Under the pieces are notes generated by a model. That model ran no database searches. It was given only the letters and a program-made list of their open reading frames with translations, and had not been told where the DNA came from. A stretch of DNA of 13,155 nt from Anaerolineae bacterium (GTDB taxonomy: Bacteria > Chloroflexota > Anaerolineae > 4572-78 > J111), in the NCBI GenBank assembly GCA_020433835.1, contig JAGRBY010000149.1, positions 1 through 13,155 of the forward strand. Reading direction: 5' to 3'. The translations under genes were made by a program, and so were the position numbers. This document shows, piece by piece, positions 11,746 to 13,155 of this stretch; position 1 is the stretch's first letter, and each line of letters starts with the position of its first letter.

Positions 11746-13155
11746 TCATTGTTTCGATTGCCCGTTCACCGGCCAAATTATCTCGATGCGGGTGCCTTGG
11801 CCCAGTTCGCTGTTAATTTTTAACCGGCCGCCGATACGGGTGGCCCTGGCTTCCATAACGCTCAGACCAAAATGATGGCGATTGCCATCGGTCGAATGGC
11901 CGGGCTTAAAGCCGGAGCCATTGTCTTGCACCGACAGCGAAGCGGTGCCGTTTTCGCGTTGAAACTTCAGCCAGGCTGTGTCGGCGTGACCGTGTTTTTG
12001 GGCGTTGCGCAGCGCCTCGCCCACAATGCGGGTCAGTTCGGTGCCGGTTTCGGATGGGATAGCCAAACTGCTGGCCTGCTGTAAGTCGAACCTGACCTCG
12101 ATTTTAAGTTCATCCGAAAGTTTATCCAGTTCGGTGCGGATGATACTTTCCAGGTTGGCCGGCGGCGGCGGCGATACATCGCGCAGTTGGGCAATCAATT
12201 GCCGGGTTTCGGTCGTCAGCGCAGCAATCACCTCGCGCAGACTTAACAGGCGTAACTTAACCGCCGAGGGAGGAATCATCAGCGCGTCGTCGGCCAGTTG
12301 GTCGGCCTGCAGGTAAAGATAGCTTAGCGTTTGCGCTGTGCTGTCGTGAATTTCCGCGCCGATGCGCTCTCGCTCTTGCAGGCGGGCCACGCTGTGGGCC
12401 TGGCGTTGAACCTGCTCAACCAGATTAAGATTATCCAAGGTCAGCGCAATTTGGCGGGCTATCGAGGCGGCCAGCAAGACTACTTCGGGGCTAAAGTATT
12501 GCTGCACCTGGCTAAACACGGCCAGTACGCCCAAAATTTGGCCATGGATGCGCAGCGGCACCGCCACAAAAGCGCGGATAAGCCTTTCTTGCACCACGGC
12601 TTTGGCCAGGCGTGGGGCCTGGCTGAGATCGTCTAAAACAACCGGTTCGCCTGTTGCCTGCACCCGTCCAATAAGACCCTCGCCGGGAGCGAAAATTGTC
12701 AACCCCTTAATTAGCTCATCATCCAGGCCGCGATAGGCTTGTAAGCGAACGGTGCCATCATGGGGATCGGCAATCCAAATACCGCCCATTTCGGCATTCA
12801 TCGCCGTCAGCGATTGTTCAAGGGCAGTATCCATGAGCTGCGGCCCCGACTGCGATAAGCTGGCAAAAGCCACCACTTCTGACAGCGCGGCCAATTCTTG
12901 CGTGCGCTGGGCGACGCGGGCCTCTAAGGTGCGGGCCCAATGAGCCAGTTCATCTTGCGAGTCTTGCAGGTTACGACGCATCGATTCAAAGCTATCGGCC
13001 AGGATACTCAGCTCGGCCACGCCATCGACGGTGATTGGCGTCGATAGATCGCCGTGGGCTATCTTTGAGGCGGCTTTTACCAACTGCGGCACCGGCTGCA
13101 TAATGCGCTGCGCCATCCAAACCACGGTAATGCCCAGCAGCACGGTTAGCAAGAT
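11746..13155 (-). CDS. HAMP-GAF sensor histidine kinase, NarX/LiaS-type (HisKA_3), 5' end outside window
   Basis: The frame is open to the window end, so the N-terminus with the sensing or first membrane part is missing. Numbering is from the first visible Met codon (13150-13152). A membrane-helix end is visible (LTVLLGITVVWMA, 2-14), then a HAMP domain (about 15-68), a coiled-coil linker, a GAF domain (about 95-245), the HisKA_3 phospho-acceptor region ERERIGAEIHDSTAQTLSYL with H269, and a HATPase domain: N-box GEALRNAQKHG (N383), DNGSGF (D410) and GLSVMEARA. The catalytic elements look intact. It is a membrane-anchored kinase with a cytosolic GAF sensor, on the same strand as and upstream of the NarL-type regulator with which it should pair. 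The signal cannot be read from this sequence. Confidence 0.93.
   Translation of the reverse strand: MLLTVLLGITVVWMAQRIMQPVPQLVKAASKIAHGDLSTPITVDGVAELSILADSFESMRRNLQDSQDELAHWARTLEARVAQRTQELAALSEVVAFASLSQSGPQLMDTALEQSLTAMNAEMGGIWIADPHDGTVRLQAYRGLDDELIKGLTIFAPGEGLIGRVQATGEPVVLDDLSQAPRLAKAVVQERLIRAFVAVPLRIHGQILGVLAVFSQVQQYFSPEVVLLAASIARQIALTLDNLNLVEQVQRQAHSVARLQERERIGAEIHDSTAQTLSYLYLQADQLADDALMIPPSAVKLRLLSLREVIAALTTETRQLIAQLRDVSPPPPANLESIIRTELDKLSDELKIEVRFDLQQASSLAIPSETGTELTRIVGEALRNAQKHGHADTAWLKFQRENGTASLSVQDNGSGFKPGHSTDGNRHHFGLSVMEARATRIGGRLKINSELGQGTRIEIIWPVNGQSKQ

Noticed and set aside
1..13155. tRNA or rRNA genes
   Set aside because: No TPsiC-like GGTTCGAATCC arm with acceptor pairing and no rRNA-like stretch was seen by eye on either strand.

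Overview
The window reads as chromosomal DNA of an uncultured bacterium, most likely a Chloroflexota (Anaerolineae-like) lineage. The basis is the gene mix (a large MalT-type LuxR regulator, a HAMP-GAF sensor kinase with a NarL-type regulator, an Rpn/Transposase_31 gene) and intergenic DNA rich in imperfect palindromes. This assignment is inference; no rRNA, tRNA or marker gene is present. Eight protein-coding genes and one 5'-truncated gene are supported. Two of the eight run off the window edges.

Left part (1-4474, + strand): the 3' part of a MalT-like ATP-dependent LuxR regulator, a 122-bp imperfect palindrome, a single-domain cupin with its own leader hairpin, a 365-bp repeat-bearing spacer, and a six-helix membrane protein. 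Middle (4514-7863, - strand): a small zinc-ribbon protein, an SPFH/band-7 protein ending at a good intrinsic terminator, a 600-bp stretch with a possible structured RNA element and a 50-codon ORF, a 5'-truncated Rpn-family gene bordered by a palindromic element, and a small membrane/zinc-ribbon protein.

Gene-poor zone (7864-9123): about 1.26 kb without a convincing gene. It is dominated by seven back-to-back 41-bp repeats (8391-8677), with no insertions or deletions. Each unit carries a dyad that can form a hairpin. This array is the most unusual item in the window. A dispersed repeat, a G-quadruplex motif and the cstA terminator follow.

Right part (9124-13155, - strand): a histidine kinase (5' end outside the window), a NarL-type response regulator and a CstA-family transporter in one direction. 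The regulator is followed by a terminator-like hairpin, and cstA has its own sigma70-type promoter and a hairpin in its leader. A plausible reading is a sensor-regulator pair controlling the neighbouring CstA-type carbon-source importer, analogous in layout to BtsSR-BtsT but built from a different kinase/regulator family.
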